DNA from: a virus
Strand: one strand, 5' to 3'
Virus record (IMG/VR): IMGVR_UViG_3300030102_007769
Coordinates: 1 to 42,149 of that record
Length of the DNA: 42,149 nt
Below are positions 16,239-25,041 of the stretch, piece by piece. How positions within the stretch are numbered: position 1 is the first letter of the stretch; the number at the start of each line of letters is the position of its first letter. The notes beneath the pieces were generated by a model. It was not told the DNA's origin, searched no databases, and worked only from the letters and a program-made list of their open reading frames with translations. A program made the position numbers and the translations under genes.

Positions 16239-16618
16239 TGCCAATTTACGTCTACAAACACCCAACTGAGGAGAGATATGAGGAAATCATTCAGACTATG
16301 AGTGAACCTCATGTCTTCTCCAAAGACGGGGTAGAGTGGAAAAGAGTATTTTTACCAACTCGTTGTTCAATATCAGCAAATGCTGACCCATTTAATTCAA
16401 ACTCTTTTGTAGAAAAAACCGCAAATATGAAAGGCACGTTTGGAGATATGATGGATTATTCAAAAGAACTTAGCGAAAAGAGGGCTGAGAAAGCTGGGGG
16501 AGAAGATCCTATTAAGAGACAACACTTCAATAGGTATGAAAAAGAAGTTGGCAAAAAACACATTGCCGATAAGAAAACTTCTTACGAGAATAAATCAATC
16601 AAAATTGATTTTGATTGA
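16238..16618 (+). CDS. FmdB-like protein lacking the zinc-ribbon cysteines
   Basis: A 126-residue protein. The first 40 residues, M-P-I-Y-V-Y-K-H-P-T-E-E-R-Y-E and later Q-T-M-S-E-P, follow the FmdB/CxxC regulatory-protein layout (M-P-I-Y-E-Y plus a Met-Ser-Pro turn). Both CxxC knuckles are replaced (H-P-T-E-E and S-K-D-G-V), leaving one isolated Cys near residue 43. The rest is lysine/glutamate-rich and probably helical. A zinc-free derivative is likely. Function unknown; co-transcribed with hsp20. Confidence 0.6.
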   Translation: MPIYVYKHPTEERYEEIIQTMSEPHVFSKDGVEWKRVFLPTRCSISANADPFNSNSFVEKTANMKGTFGDMMDYSKELSEKRAEKAGGEDPIKRQHFNRYEKEVGKKHIADKKTSYENKSIKIDFD

Positions 16619-16620
16619 TT
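16593..16620. repeat. 12-bp AT-rich palindrome across two convergent stop codons
   Basis: AATCAATCAAAA (16593-16604) and TTTTGATTGATT (16609-16620) are perfect inverted repeats around TTGA. The TGA of the plus-strand gene lies in the right arm, and the TAA of the minus-strand gene begins in its last two bases. It may act as a weak bidirectional terminator, but it has little G/C. Confidence 0.6.
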
Positions 16621-17395
16621 ATGATGGAGTGGTTCCTATTCCAATATAACCCCATAGGTTAGTCCCAGTTTGAACCACTAAATTTGATCCAGAAATAGCT
16701 AAAGCACCAGTAGCTGTATTCGGTGCTGTTTGAGTTTCGGGATTTAGCCCTGTCCATGTTGGCAGTTCAAAACCAGTTTGAAATGTAACCAATTTACGAA
16801 ATACACTTGTTCCTATAACATCTAAATTTCCACTAAAGATTCCTGATTGAGAAAATGAAGCATGACTATCGAAGTAGTTGTCTCCACCTTCAAAATAATG
16901 ACCCTCACTAAATTTTGCATAAAATCTATTTGGATCAGCAACAGTTAAGCTTGATGCAGTCTGATCTTTTAATGCAACAGAGCCTGTTGCTTCTTTGTTA
17001 AATGTTATCAGATTGCCAGCTATAGCGGTATTTCTTTCACTTCCTGTTCTGAAATTTATTGAATCACCATTTATAGCTACATTTTGTATACCACTTATGG
17101 TGCTTGTGTTAACGGCTAGTGCTATATTGTTAAATCCAATAATTTGACTGTTATGACCTGCTAGTAAAACACATCCACTATCAGTGTTGAAGCTATTATC
17201 TCCTGTGCTAGCTGTAGCAAAAACTTGTTTGCCCCTATTTTTTAAAATACCAGAGAAATTAAAATTACCTGTCAAATTTCTAGATAAAACAAAACTAACT
17301 CCTGTAGAGGTAGATTGTCCTATGTGAAAGTCTCCAGAAGGCCCAAAAAAAGTTGGCATCTGGATCTGTTCAGGTTGAATTTTGTTAAATGGCAT
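16619..17395 (-). CDS. Probable tail fibre or beta-solenoid structural protein
   Basis: A 258-residue protein rich in Gly, Asn, Ser and Thr. The N-terminus (F-N-K-I-Q-P-E-Q-I-Q-M-P-T-F) resembles the start of phage fibre proteins that attach to a baseplate. The middle has short periodic strands such as N-N-I-A-L-A-V-N and N-V-A-I-N-G-D, suggesting a beta-solenoid or trimeric fibre. The C-terminal third is G/T-rich (T-G-A-L-A-I-S-G-S). It is the only minus-strand gene within the 14221-21574 plus-strand block and abuts its convergent neighbour without a gap. The structural call is compositional. Confidence 0.6.
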   Translation of the reverse strand: MPFNKIQPEQIQMPTFFGPSGDFHIGQSTSTGVSFVLSRNLTGNFNFSGILKNRGKQVFATASTGDNSFNTDSGCVLLAGHNSQIIGFNNIALAVNTSTISGIQNVAINGDSINFRTGSERNTAIAGNLITFNKEATGSVALKDQTASSLTVADPNRFYAKFSEGHYFEGGDNYFDSHASFSQSGIFSGNLDVIGTSVFRKLVTFQTGFELPTWTGLNPETQTAPNTATGALAISGSNLVVQTGTNLWGYIGIGTTPS

Positions 17396-17433
17396 AATAC
17401 AATAGATTATCTTTTATAAATTACACGAATTCA
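17396..17433. promoter_or_regulatory. 38-bp divergent gap between fibre and SSB-like genes
   Basis: AT-rich gap separating two outward-facing ATGs. It contains one GTGTAA copy on the minus strand (17421-17426), about 30 bases before the fibre ATG. Promoters for both genes may overlap here. Confidence 0.4.
17421..17426 (-). promoter_or_regulatory. GTGTAA motif upstream of the fibre gene
   Basis: TTACAC on the plus strand, starting 26 bases before the minus-strand ATG at 17395, followed by TTTATAA on the coding strand. Exact copy of the recurrent motif. Confidence 0.3.
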
Positions 17434-17994
17434 ATGAAATTTACTCTTTATAAGCCAAACTCTAAAAATACAGGGGCTGCTTTCAGTTTTGATCTAGCTA
17501 AGGACAAGAAGGGGAATGCAGTTATGTATGTCTCTATGATTCAGCAACACAGCTGGAACGATAAGACAAAAAGTGGCTCTTTTAAGGAAAATGCTAAGAA
17601 TCCTGAAAAATCTGGCACAATCAAACTATCAGTAAATGAGGCTGGAGAAGTCCTTTCTTCATTTAAGACCAGAATACCTTTCGTAGCCTTTCATAGAAGG
17701 AATGATGATACAACCATAATTAAATTTACTCCTTGGGATAAGAAAAGAAAGATTATGGGGAAAGATGGAGATACTTGGCACGAAACCCCTGCATTTGGAG
17801 TCAGTGTTACACGAAATTCGTCCATGACTTTCAAGCTTCCCTTAGAGGCTGGAGAAACGGAGGTCTTATCAGAGTTACTAAAAAAATATATTTTAGAATC
17901 CTTTATTGTGGCAGACGCATATAAACCTCAAGCTCCCAAAGAAGAAACTCAAGAAGATACCTTAGATACTGAAGACTCAGATGTCCCCTTCTAA
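17434..17994 (+). CDS. Single-stranded DNA-binding-like protein with SSB-type C-terminal tip
   Basis: A 186-residue protein. The body (1-150) is strand-rich with alternating charged and aromatic residues (M-Y-V-S-M-I-Q-Q-H-S, T-I-I-K-F-T-P-W-D, F-G-V-S-V-T-R). The last 25 residues are acidic and disordered and end D-S-D-V-P-F, closely resembling the bacterial SSB tip (D-D-D-I-P-F) that recruits repair and replication proteins. An OB-fold could not be confirmed by eye; a whirly-type fold is another option. It would coat ssDNA for the phage RecA and helicase. Its end overlaps the next gene by 14 bp. Confidence 0.65.
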   Translation: MKFTLYKPNSKNTGAAFSFDLAKDKKGNAVMYVSMIQQHSWNDKTKSGSFKENAKNPEKSGTIKLSVNEAGEVLSSFKTRIPFVAFHRRNDDTTIIKFTPWDKKRKIMGKDGDTWHETPAFGVSVTRNSSMTFKLPLEAGETEVLSELLKKYILESFIVADAYKPQAPKEETQEDTLDTEDSDVPF

Positions 17995-19690
17995 AAAACT
18001 AAGAGTGTTAGTTCACTCAAATCATAGCAGATTAGTAACTGGATTTGGCAAAAATGCTAAAAACATATTACTAGCTCTTCATGAAGATCCAGACATAGAA
18101 GTTATTGAAGCTGGAAATGGAGCTAAATCTGGAGCAGATCTACTTACTCCTTGGGAATCTTATGGGACTCACCCTTCAAATCCCAACATACTTCAACAGA
18201 TACAGGGAGATGGGCCAAAAGAAAGAATGGCTCAATATGGTTTTTACACCATAGATGAAATAGTTGAAAAATGTAAGCCTGACGTTTACTTAGGAATTGA
18301 AGATATTTGGGCGTTTTCAGAATATGAGAAGAAACCTTGGTGGAATAATATAAATAAAGTAATATGGACTACTTTGGATAGCTTGCCAATCTTAGATCAA
18401 GCAATACACATGGAGCCTCTTTGTGATAAGATGCTAGTCTGGGCCTCTTTCGCAGAAGAAGACATGAAAAGGCTTGGGCACAAAAATGTAGAAACCATAC
18501 ATGGAGCTGTTGACTATACAAATTTTTATCCTCTTGAAAATAGAAATGACATAAGAAAGAAATTTGGAATAGATGACTGTTTTGTAATAGGATTTGTATT
18601 TAAAAATCAGCTCAGAAAATCTGTTCCAAACTTATTGCAGGGGTTTAAAATATTCAAAGAGCAAAACCCAGACGTAAAAGCAAAGCTACTCCTGCACACT
18701 GATTGGGGTGAAGTGGGACAAGGGTGGGATATCCCTAGATATATCAATGAAATGGGCATTGATCCTAAAGATGTATTATCTACTTACGTTTGCCATAATT
18801 GTGATTTCTACTTTGTTTCTCACTATCAGGGAGAAGACAAAAATTGTCCTAGATGCAAAGCTGAGAAAACATTCAAAACAAAAAACAGTAACAAGGGCAT
18901 TGGTGAGATTGAGCTAAATGAGCTTTATAATTGCATGGATGTTTACTGTCATCCTTTTACAAGTGGAGGACAAGAGCTTCCAATCCAAGAAGCCAAATCT
19001 GTTGGACTTATAACACTAGTTACAGAATACTCCTGCGGGACAGACTGTTGCTATGAACATCAAGGAGGCATACCTTTAAAGTGGAATGAATACAGGGAGC
19101 CTCACACACAATTTATAAAAGCCTCTACTTGTCCTGAAGACATAGCTGATAAATTAAAACTTGTTTATGAAATGGACGATATAGAAAGACTTTCTTTATC
19201 TGCTAAATCAATCAAGTATGTGAAAGAAAACTACTCGGTTAAAAAAATAACTGATAAATTAAAAAAATGTCTTCTCGGTCTAGGCGAACCCAAAAAACAA
19301 AAAACCGAAGAAAAGCCAGATCAAAATATCGTAGATATAAACGATGTCCTCGATGATGAAGGTGCTGAGAACAGAATAGCCGTAGTGATGCCAGAGTCTG
19401 CTGGAGACATTCTTATATTGAATTCTTTAATGAATAATTTAAAAACACTTTATCCTGATAAAAATATTTATGTTTTCACAAAGCCTGAATTTTATCAAAT
19501 GATTGATGACAATCCAAGCGTTCATAAACTACTGCCGTATCAACCATCTTTAGAAAATCTTTTATTTTTAGAAGGAAGGGGCAATCATAAAGGATACTTT
19601 GATATGGCGTTCCTTCCAAATATTGGAACACAGAGGCATTTAAATTATCTTCACAATGGAAAAGATAAAACTCAATTTGAACTAAGATGA
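17981..19690 (+). CDS. GT4 glycosyltransferase with zinc ribbon, fused to the N-terminal half of a GT9 enzyme
   Basis: A 569-residue protein. Residues 1-430 form a GT4-like GT-B enzyme with a donor-site region at S-G-G-Q-E-L-P-I-Q-E-A-K (328-339). A zinc ribbon is inserted between its strands: C271-x-x-C274 and C289-x-x-C292. After an acidic linker (about 440-462), residues 463-569 (R-I-A-V-V-M-P-E-S-A-G-D-I-L-I-L-N-S-L) match the start of GT9 heptosyltransferase-like proteins, and the coding frame then stops. The remaining GT9 half is in the next gene, linked by ATGA. A two-domain transferase could add two successive sugars. Acceptor unknown. Confidence 0.75.
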   Translation: MSPSKKLRVLVHSNHSRLVTGFGKNAKNILLALHEDPDIEVIEAGNGAKSGADLLTPWESYGTHPSNPNILQQIQGDGPKERMAQYGFYTIDEIVEKCKPDVYLGIEDIWAFSEYEKKPWWNNINKVIWTTLDSLPILDQAIHMEPLCDKMLVWASFAEEDMKRLGHKNVETIHGAVDYTNFYPLENRNDIRKKFGIDDCFVIGFVFKNQLRKSVPNLLQGFKIFKEQNPDVKAKLLLHTDWGEVGQGWDIPRYINEMGIDPKDVLSTYVCHNCDFYFVSHYQGEDKNCPRCKAEKTFKTKNSNKGIGEIELNELYNCMDVYCHPFTSGGQELPIQEAKSVGLITLVTEYSCGTDCCYEHQGGIPLKWNEYREPHTQFIKASTCPEDIADKLKLVYEMDDIERLSLSAKSIKYVKENYSVKKITDKLKKCLLGLGEPKKQKTEEKPDQNIVDINDVLDDEGAENRIAVVMPESAGDILILNSLMNNLKTLYPDKNIYVFTKPEFYQMIDDNPSVHKLLPYQPSLENLLFLEGRGNHKGYFDMAFLPNIGTQRHLNYLHNGKDKTQFELR

Positions 19691-20811
19691 GCCACCTAGC
19701 AGAAGAATACGCCAAATCTTGTGGGGTCAAGATTGGTAAGCCAGTTTTAAATCCTCATTATTTCCCAGTTATGCATGACCAATACATAACTATTCATAAT
19801 GATAAAAAAGTTCAGTCGAAAGAATACGATATGTGGTCAGATGTTATCGAAATACTTAGACCACATTTAGGAGGGATCAAGATAATCCAAATAGGCGCTC
19901 ATGGTGAAGACAGAATAGAAGGTGTTGACGATCATTTATCTACCAACACACTAAAGCAATGTTCTTACATAATAAAAAATAGTCTTGGTCATGTTGGTAT
20001 TGATAGTGTTCCTATACATATAGCATCTGCATTAGACAAACCCGTTGTTGGAATATACGCGCACACTTACGCTAGCACATGCTCTCCACTTTGGAACGAT
20101 AAATCAAAAGCAATCACGATAGAGTCCGACAGAAACGGAAACAAACCTTCTTTTTCTCTACAAGAAAACCCCAAAACAATTAATTTTATTAAACCTGAGC
20201 AAATAGCTCAAGCTGTGCTTGATGTATTGGGCATTAATAAAACAATAACGCATAAAACATTACATATTGGAGACCTATATTCTTCTAATTTTGTTGAATT
20301 AATACCCAGCGAACTTTCAAATGTAACGGCAAATAACATTGATGTTAGAATGGATTACTGCCATAATGAAAAAGTTTTAACACATGTCTTACAAACCAAT
20401 AACGTCGAGGTGACCACCTCAAAGCCCATAGATTTAAATCTTGTTCGATCTGGCAAAATAAAAAAGATAATTTACAAAAGCGACTCTTTCGATATGGATT
20501 TCTGTAAAGGCGTGAAGGAGTCTGGAATTCCTCATGTTTTAATCTGTATGTCTTCAGAGAATCTTTCTAAGGAAAGATCTAAAAACTTTGACTATTTGAT
20601 AAACTATTTAAATCTACAAGACTTAATAAAACAAAATAAAAATAAAGTTAAGGTAAAAGACTTTGATAATATTAAGATAAAAAGCGGTAAAAAAGTAGTT
20701 TGTGGAAATAAAATCTATGACAGCTACTTTGACCTGACAGGTAGGAAAAATTCAGATCACTTTTTTATTGACCTTGAGTTCTTTAGAGTTTACTCTGATT
20801 CGGATGAGTAA
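19687..20811 (+). CDS. C-terminal half of a split GT9 glycosyltransferase with extra domain
   Basis: A 374-residue protein. Residues 1-185 continue the GT9 fold broken off in the previous gene: S-Y-I-I-K-N-S-L-G-H-V-G-I-D-S (93-107) and H-I-A-S-A-L-D-K-P-V-V-G-I-Y (111-124) correspond to the donor-binding G-x-D-S/T-G-x-x-H-x-A element of heptosyltransferases. Residues 190-374 form an unassigned alpha/beta domain. The ATG overlaps the upstream TGA (ATGA), in the -1 frame relative to the first half. The two products presumably assemble, unless a frameshift has inactivated the enzyme. Confidence 0.7.
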   Translation: MSHLAEEYAKSCGVKIGKPVLNPHYFPVMHDQYITIHNDKKVQSKEYDMWSDVIEILRPHLGGIKIIQIGAHGEDRIEGVDDHLSTNTLKQCSYIIKNSLGHVGIDSVPIHIASALDKPVVGIYAHTYASTCSPLWNDKSKAITIESDRNGNKPSFSLQENPKTINFIKPEQIAQAVLDVLGINKTITHKTLHIGDLYSSNFVELIPSELSNVTANNIDVRMDYCHNEKVLTHVLQTNNVEVTTSKPIDLNLVRSGKIKKIIYKSDSFDMDFCKGVKESGIPHVLICMSSENLSKERSKNFDYLINYLNLQDLIKQNKNKVKVKDFDNIKIKSGKKVVCGNKIYDSYFDLTGRKNSDHFFIDLEFFRVYSDSDE

Positions 20812-21574
20812 GAAAAAGATCTACGGACCAGATATCTACAAGCGTAACGAACACGGATTGCTTGAGAATGTAGACTATGAATTTAATGAGGACGGCTCTG
20901 TCAACTGGAGAGCTATGATTAAGGAAGAGTTTCTCTATCCTAATAAGGACTGGTTCACCTCAAGAAAGAAAGATATTCCTAATTCTGTAGAGGGCCTTTC
21001 TGATAAGCAGCTTCTCATCATGCTTGGAGGCATCAAAGAGCTGGCTAAAATGAGAGGATACTCCACGGTAGCTTTTGATGTTACTCAGCCTTCAGATGGC
21101 TATGTAACTGCTAAATGCACAATAAACTGGGATAAGAATTATGAGACGCAAGATGAAGTTGCATATCAAGACTATGCTAACGCCACTCTTGCAAATACAG
21201 ATAATTTCTGCGCTAAATTCCTAGAAACAATCGCTTGTAACCGAGCTTTTGTGCGCTGTGTTCGTAATTATCTTAATATCCACATTGTAGGTGCAGATGA
21301 GATTGATAAGTCAAAAGGTGCTAATAATTCAAACACCGTTGAATACGACTCATCTAGTGATGCAGTAATGCTGCCTCTGACCCCTTCAGGAGCGCTACAG
21401 AAGGCTTTGGGAGACAAGTTGGGGGACAGTTCATTTGATGGATTCAAGACGTTTCTCAGGCAATTGTGGAAGGATGACTCCTACAGAAATGAAGATGCAA
21501 AAGATTGGTCTTCTTATGAAGATATTCCAGCCAAAGAGTGCAGGAAAATAATTTCCATAATAAAGAAACTATAG
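20804..21574 (+). CDS. Possible Rad52/Erf-like single-strand annealing protein
   Basis: A 256-residue protein from the ATG at 20804; an in-frame TTG at 20768 lies deep in the previous gene and is rejected. Residues 60-170 include L-G-G-I-K-E-L-A-K-M-R-G-Y, a beta region, then E-T-I-A-C-N-R-A-F-V-R-C-V-R (141-154) and an acidic V-G-A-D-E-I. That helix resembles the A-E-T-x-A-x-x-R-A-L-R helix of Rad52- and Erf-type annealing proteins. The C-terminal part looks like a separate helical domain. Neighbouring an SSB-like gene adds some support. The match is weak and was not tested by search. Confidence 0.4.
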   Translation: MSKKKIYGPDIYKRNEHGLLENVDYEFNEDGSVNWRAMIKEEFLYPNKDWFTSRKKDIPNSVEGLSDKQLLIMLGGIKELAKMRGYSTVAFDVTQPSDGYVTAKCTINWDKNYETQDEVAYQDYANATLANTDNFCAKFLETIACNRAFVRCVRNYLNIHIVGADEIDKSKGANNSNTVEYDSSSDAVMLPLTPSGALQKALGDKLGDSSFDGFKTFLRQLWKDDSYRNEDAKDWSSYEDIPAKECRKIISIIKKL

Positions 21575-24211
21575 CCCAAGCACATTTCTCTGTGCAGCGG
21601 TAAGAGAGGTTGGGATAGTAGAGGGCGTTATTGCTTGCTGTCCTCTGTCCATAATAAGCTCTTGATCTGGCGGGACTAGCTTAATTGTAGACTCACTGAT
21701 TGTGGTCCTGATTCCATCTGATCCAACTGTCACAGAAATAGAGTTTAATGTTTCTTTGAAATCAGGTATATGTAATCCATATAATGTTCTAGTCGAAGAT
21801 TTTGGACTATCATTATTGTCTGTATAAGTTCCTCTTAAAGAATGAAGAATAGACATCTCTACAGTAGTGCCGCTTTTTTCTGATAATGTCAGATTGTTCA
21901 ATAAATTATACTCTGGCTTCTCTACTTTAAATAATTTTAAATCAAACCTATCAAACAGGTCTGATTCTTTTTGAGAGCCTTCTCCTCCTCTAGCGATATC
22001 CTTATCCTCCTCATCCTCGTCTTTTTCTTCATCTACCTTGTTGACTCTTGTTTTGCTCCTAGTGTATTCCAGCCTCATTATCTTCTTAAGATCCATAGCC
22101 GCATCAAAATTAACTTTAGATTGTTGAACCAAGTCAAAAACCTGCATAACAACGTCAGCACCAGTGGCTTCTTCATTACTGGGTTCTAGTTTCCCGCCAA
22201 TAAGTAGTTCATTCCTATACTCAAGTAATTCTATTTTATCCGTGAGAGTTTTGAAATCTAAAGCCTTATCTATTTTTTCAGCCTCGCCATCTTCTACTTT
22301 AGCATTTTTCTTTTCTAATTTCTTTATGGTCCTTTCCCCCAAGAAGTAAAAAGCATCCGCTTCTCCTACAGACTCTCCGTTAGTAGCCTCTTTTATATTA
22401 AAGATTGTTCTATCTTCTTTTTTCACCCCGACATGATCTAGAAAATCATTTATGTGTGATAAAGAATCAATATCTGCTACATTTTGAGTTCCTCTGAATG
22501 GTCCTTGTATAGATAAGTTGTTTGTATTAGCAAATTGCATCCTCTCTACTTTATATTTGCTATATCCATTTGAAACATACAATGTCCCAGCTATTTCAAA
22601 ATATGCTTTTAGCATTTCATGCAATTTTGAAGAAGAAGGCTTTGGAAAATTTGTTATAGGTTCGCCATCAGGTTTAAATCCTTTTTCTAAATCTCCTTCT
22701 AATTTTGTCACATGATCGCAGATCAACTTTCTATAAAAGAATCCATCTTCTCCACTTCTTCGGGATGATATCCTGTTACCATTTTTATCAAGAAATACTA
22801 ATTTTGAAGGATTGCGAACATCAAAGTTTACTCCCTCTGCGCTCATGAATATACTTCCCTTAGCGAATCTTTTGTCTTCACTTAAATCTAAAACAGGAGT
22901 CAGATCATTCGCTAAAAATAGCTCTATATCATTAACACTTGGACCAAAGGGAAATATGAGCCTAGTTTTAGGACTTCCGTAGGGCCATAGAGTAGACGGT
23001 ATATTTATATTTTTCTCGTATACTTTTGCTATTTCAGATTGCCTCTCACCCGCTTCTACCGTTCCATTATTTAAATGTAGAATACAATAAGTATAAAGGT
23101 CAAAAATATCATCACTAAGCTCTTGATTAAATATTGAAAACCAAAATCCTAAATCAAATTTAGTTAAGGGAAATGTTGCCTCCTCATCTTCGTCAAACAT
23201 TTCTGTTATATCTACCCTTTTAAAAAATACGGGTCTTGGTCTATCTTCACCAGTTGAGCTAGACTCAGATTCTTTTTTTTCTGCGCTCCCAACATAAGTA
23301 TTTACAATCTTGTTTGTGATTGTGCTTTCAGTAAAACTAGCACTTAATATATTTTCATTGGTTGTATTCGTAAAGTCCTCTACCTCCATTTGAGAAGCTT
23401 TTTCTGTAGATATAAATCTAATATTTAAATTTGTAGGATCAACAAACCAAAAATAACCAAGGTAACTAGCAACGGCTGTTACTATGCTGTCTAAAGATCC
23501 ACTCATATTAAACAAAACATCATCTGCTTCTGGTAGCCCCTCTACAGTTATTCCAGCTAAATTTAGAATCTCTTTAAATTCTGTTAGGGTGTAACCATAT
23601 TTTAATTCATACTGAGCCAAATCAGGAGAAGCTTTATATTGATCGCTAACGAAATCACTATTAACACATAGGTTTTCTATCAGTTCTTTATTTTGGTAGC
23701 ACAACGCAATTTTCACACCGTCAAATTTTGCGGCAGATTCTATATTGTAAATTTTACCAGCACTTATAATACATCCATTTTTTGTCGGTGGAGAACTTGG
23801 AAATTGACTTAATGGTGTGTTGATAACCTCTGAAAAGAATGGCACACCCTTGGGCCTCCCATCATCTGTTTGCCAATCAAGGCTTTCAGAAGACGGAGAA
23901 CAATTCACCCCTCTAACCAGAACTACATATGATTTTAAAATTAAGGAAGTTCTATCAATATATTTTCTGTTTATAACTTTTTTGTTCGGCCCAGCGTTTG
24001 TTGTAAAATCTGTGCAAACAAAATTTGTCATTATATTAGATATTTTCTCATTAGAAAAAACTCCTATTTCTCCCAATTCACCAATAACAGTCCCCAAACC
24101 ATTTTTCCCATCTAAGTTTTTTGCGCTTAAAATAGTATTAACAGAAGCTTTATGACCCCCTCCTGAATTAGTGAAGTTCAAATCTAATTGAGATATTGTT
24201 TCTTTTTTCAT
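21569..24211 (-). CDS. Tail tip or hub-like structural protein
   Basis: An 880-residue protein, the largest virion protein after the tape measure and last in the tail unit. Residues 205-270 hold a helix (L-T-E-F-K-E-I-L-N-L-A-G), then G-S-L-D-S-I-V-T-A-V-A-S-Y-L-G and N-L-N-I-R-F-I, the pattern of tail hub proteins where a short helix is followed by strands of a barrel domain. A highly acidic Lys/Glu/Asp stretch lies around 720-735, and the C-terminus is strand-rich. In siphovirus order the gene after tape measure and distal tail proteins is commonly the tip hub. It overlaps the convergent plus-strand gene by 6 bp. Confidence 0.6.
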   Translation of the reverse strand: MKKETISQLDLNFTNSGGGHKASVNTILSAKNLDGKNGLGTVIGELGEIGVFSNEKISNIMTNFVCTDFTTNAGPNKKVINRKYIDRTSLILKSYVVLVRGVNCSPSSESLDWQTDDGRPKGVPFFSEVINTPLSQFPSSPPTKNGCIISAGKIYNIESAAKFDGVKIALCYQNKELIENLCVNSDFVSDQYKASPDLAQYELKYGYTLTEFKEILNLAGITVEGLPEADDVLFNMSGSLDSIVTAVASYLGYFWFVDPTNLNIRFISTEKASQMEVEDFTNTTNENILSASFTESTITNKIVNTYVGSAEKKESESSSTGEDRPRPVFFKRVDITEMFDEDEEATFPLTKFDLGFWFSIFNQELSDDIFDLYTYCILHLNNGTVEAGERQSEIAKVYEKNINIPSTLWPYGSPKTRLIFPFGPSVNDIELFLANDLTPVLDLSEDKRFAKGSIFMSAEGVNFDVRNPSKLVFLDKNGNRISSRRSGEDGFFYRKLICDHVTKLEGDLEKGFKPDGEPITNFPKPSSSKLHEMLKAYFEIAGTLYVSNGYSKYKVERMQFANTNNLSIQGPFRGTQNVADIDSLSHINDFLDHVGVKKEDRTIFNIKEATNGESVGEADAFYFLGERTIKKLEKKNAKVEDGEAEKIDKALDFKTLTDKIELLEYRNELLIGGKLEPSNEEATGADVVMQVFDLVQQSKVNFDAAMDLKKIMRLEYTRSKTRVNKVDEEKDEDEEDKDIARGGEGSQKESDLFDRFDLKLFKVEKPEYNLLNNLTLSEKSGTTVEMSILHSLRGTYTDNNDSPKSSTRTLYGLHIPDFKETLNSISVTVGSDGIRTTISESTIKLVPPDQELIMDRGQQAITPSTIPTSLTAAQRNVLGL

Positions 24212-25041
24212 AATACTAAATTATCTCCATCTAAATTTTTTGGAAATTCTCCACTTATAATACAATTTACACCTGATCTAAGCATCGTAACTCCTGTATA
24301 TGTCTCTATATAATTAGATTTATACTGCAATATACCATTTATGTAAAAATTGGTTCTACCTTTTATAAAGGAGTGTCCATATAAATCAAAATTTAGACCA
24401 GTTACCGAATCCGTTCTTGGTCTTTTTTTGTAAGCTACATATTTAAAATTATCTTTATTGTTCGATGTTACCACGCCATTTGATTCTGAACTAGAGTCAT
24501 ATAATGGCGTGGTTAAAGTCCCGTCTTCTACGCCAACACCGAGTCCAGAATAAACCTTCTGGCCGTTTAAGAAATAATCCATACTACTAAAAGGAGTATC
24601 TGCGCCTAAGCTTCCGTCAATGCTATCTTTTAAACTCGTTCCTAAATCTCCAGTGGCAATAAAAGTTCCTGCGCTACCAACATTATAACTGATTTGTGAA
24701 GTCGCATTTTTTGAGTTTGTATCTGTAAAATTTAAAGTAGCGCTTTCTGAATTTGATATCAAAACACCAGTTCCTTTTACAAAAAAATCTCCAGTCTTTA
24801 CTTGAAAAATCAACTCATTTGTAGATTGAGTTTGCGATGGCACTTCTTGAGCATAAGCCATACCATTGACAGAAAGCATTATGTCGCTTTGACCAGTTGC
24901 TATTGATCTATCGTAAAAAAAATCTCCAGCAGAACCAACAGAATCTACATTAAACTTGTTAAAAGAATTTGTCTGCAACTCTACAGAATTACATCCTGAA
25001 ACAGTTATATCTCCTGTTGATATGTTAAATTCGTAAATCAT
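24208..25041 (-). CDS. Virion structural protein, tail tip or fibre-like
   Basis: A 277-residue protein rich in Ser, Gly, Thr and Asn. It begins with I-Y-E-F-N-I-S-T-G-D-I-T-V-S-G, a strand-and-turn start also seen in decorating fibre domains. It contains repeated G-T-F-I-A-T-G-D-like turns and F-Y-I-N-G-I-L-Q, which recalls carbohydrate-binding or fibre knob domains. Both ends overlap neighbours by 4 bp (ATGA). Function at the tail tip is inferred from position and composition. Confidence 0.5.
   Translation of the reverse strand: MIYEFNISTGDITVSGCNSVELQTNSFNKFNVDSVGSAGDFFYDRSIATGQSDIMLSVNGMAYAQEVPSQTQSTNELIFQVKTGDFFVKGTGVLISNSESATLNFTDTNSKNATSQISYNVGSAGTFIATGDLGTSLKDSIDGSLGADTPFSSMDYFLNGQKVYSGLGVGVEDGTLTTPLYDSSSESNGVVTSNNKDNFKYVAYKKRPRTDSVTGLNFDLYGHSFIKGRTNFYINGILQYKSNYIETYTGVTMLRSGVNCIISGEFPKNLDGDNLVL

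Noticed and set aside
19678-19690. Programmed -1 frameshift joining the GT9 halves
   Set aside because: The -1 frame is open for only ten bases before the junction and has no slippery sequence there; ATGA coupling or an error is more likely.
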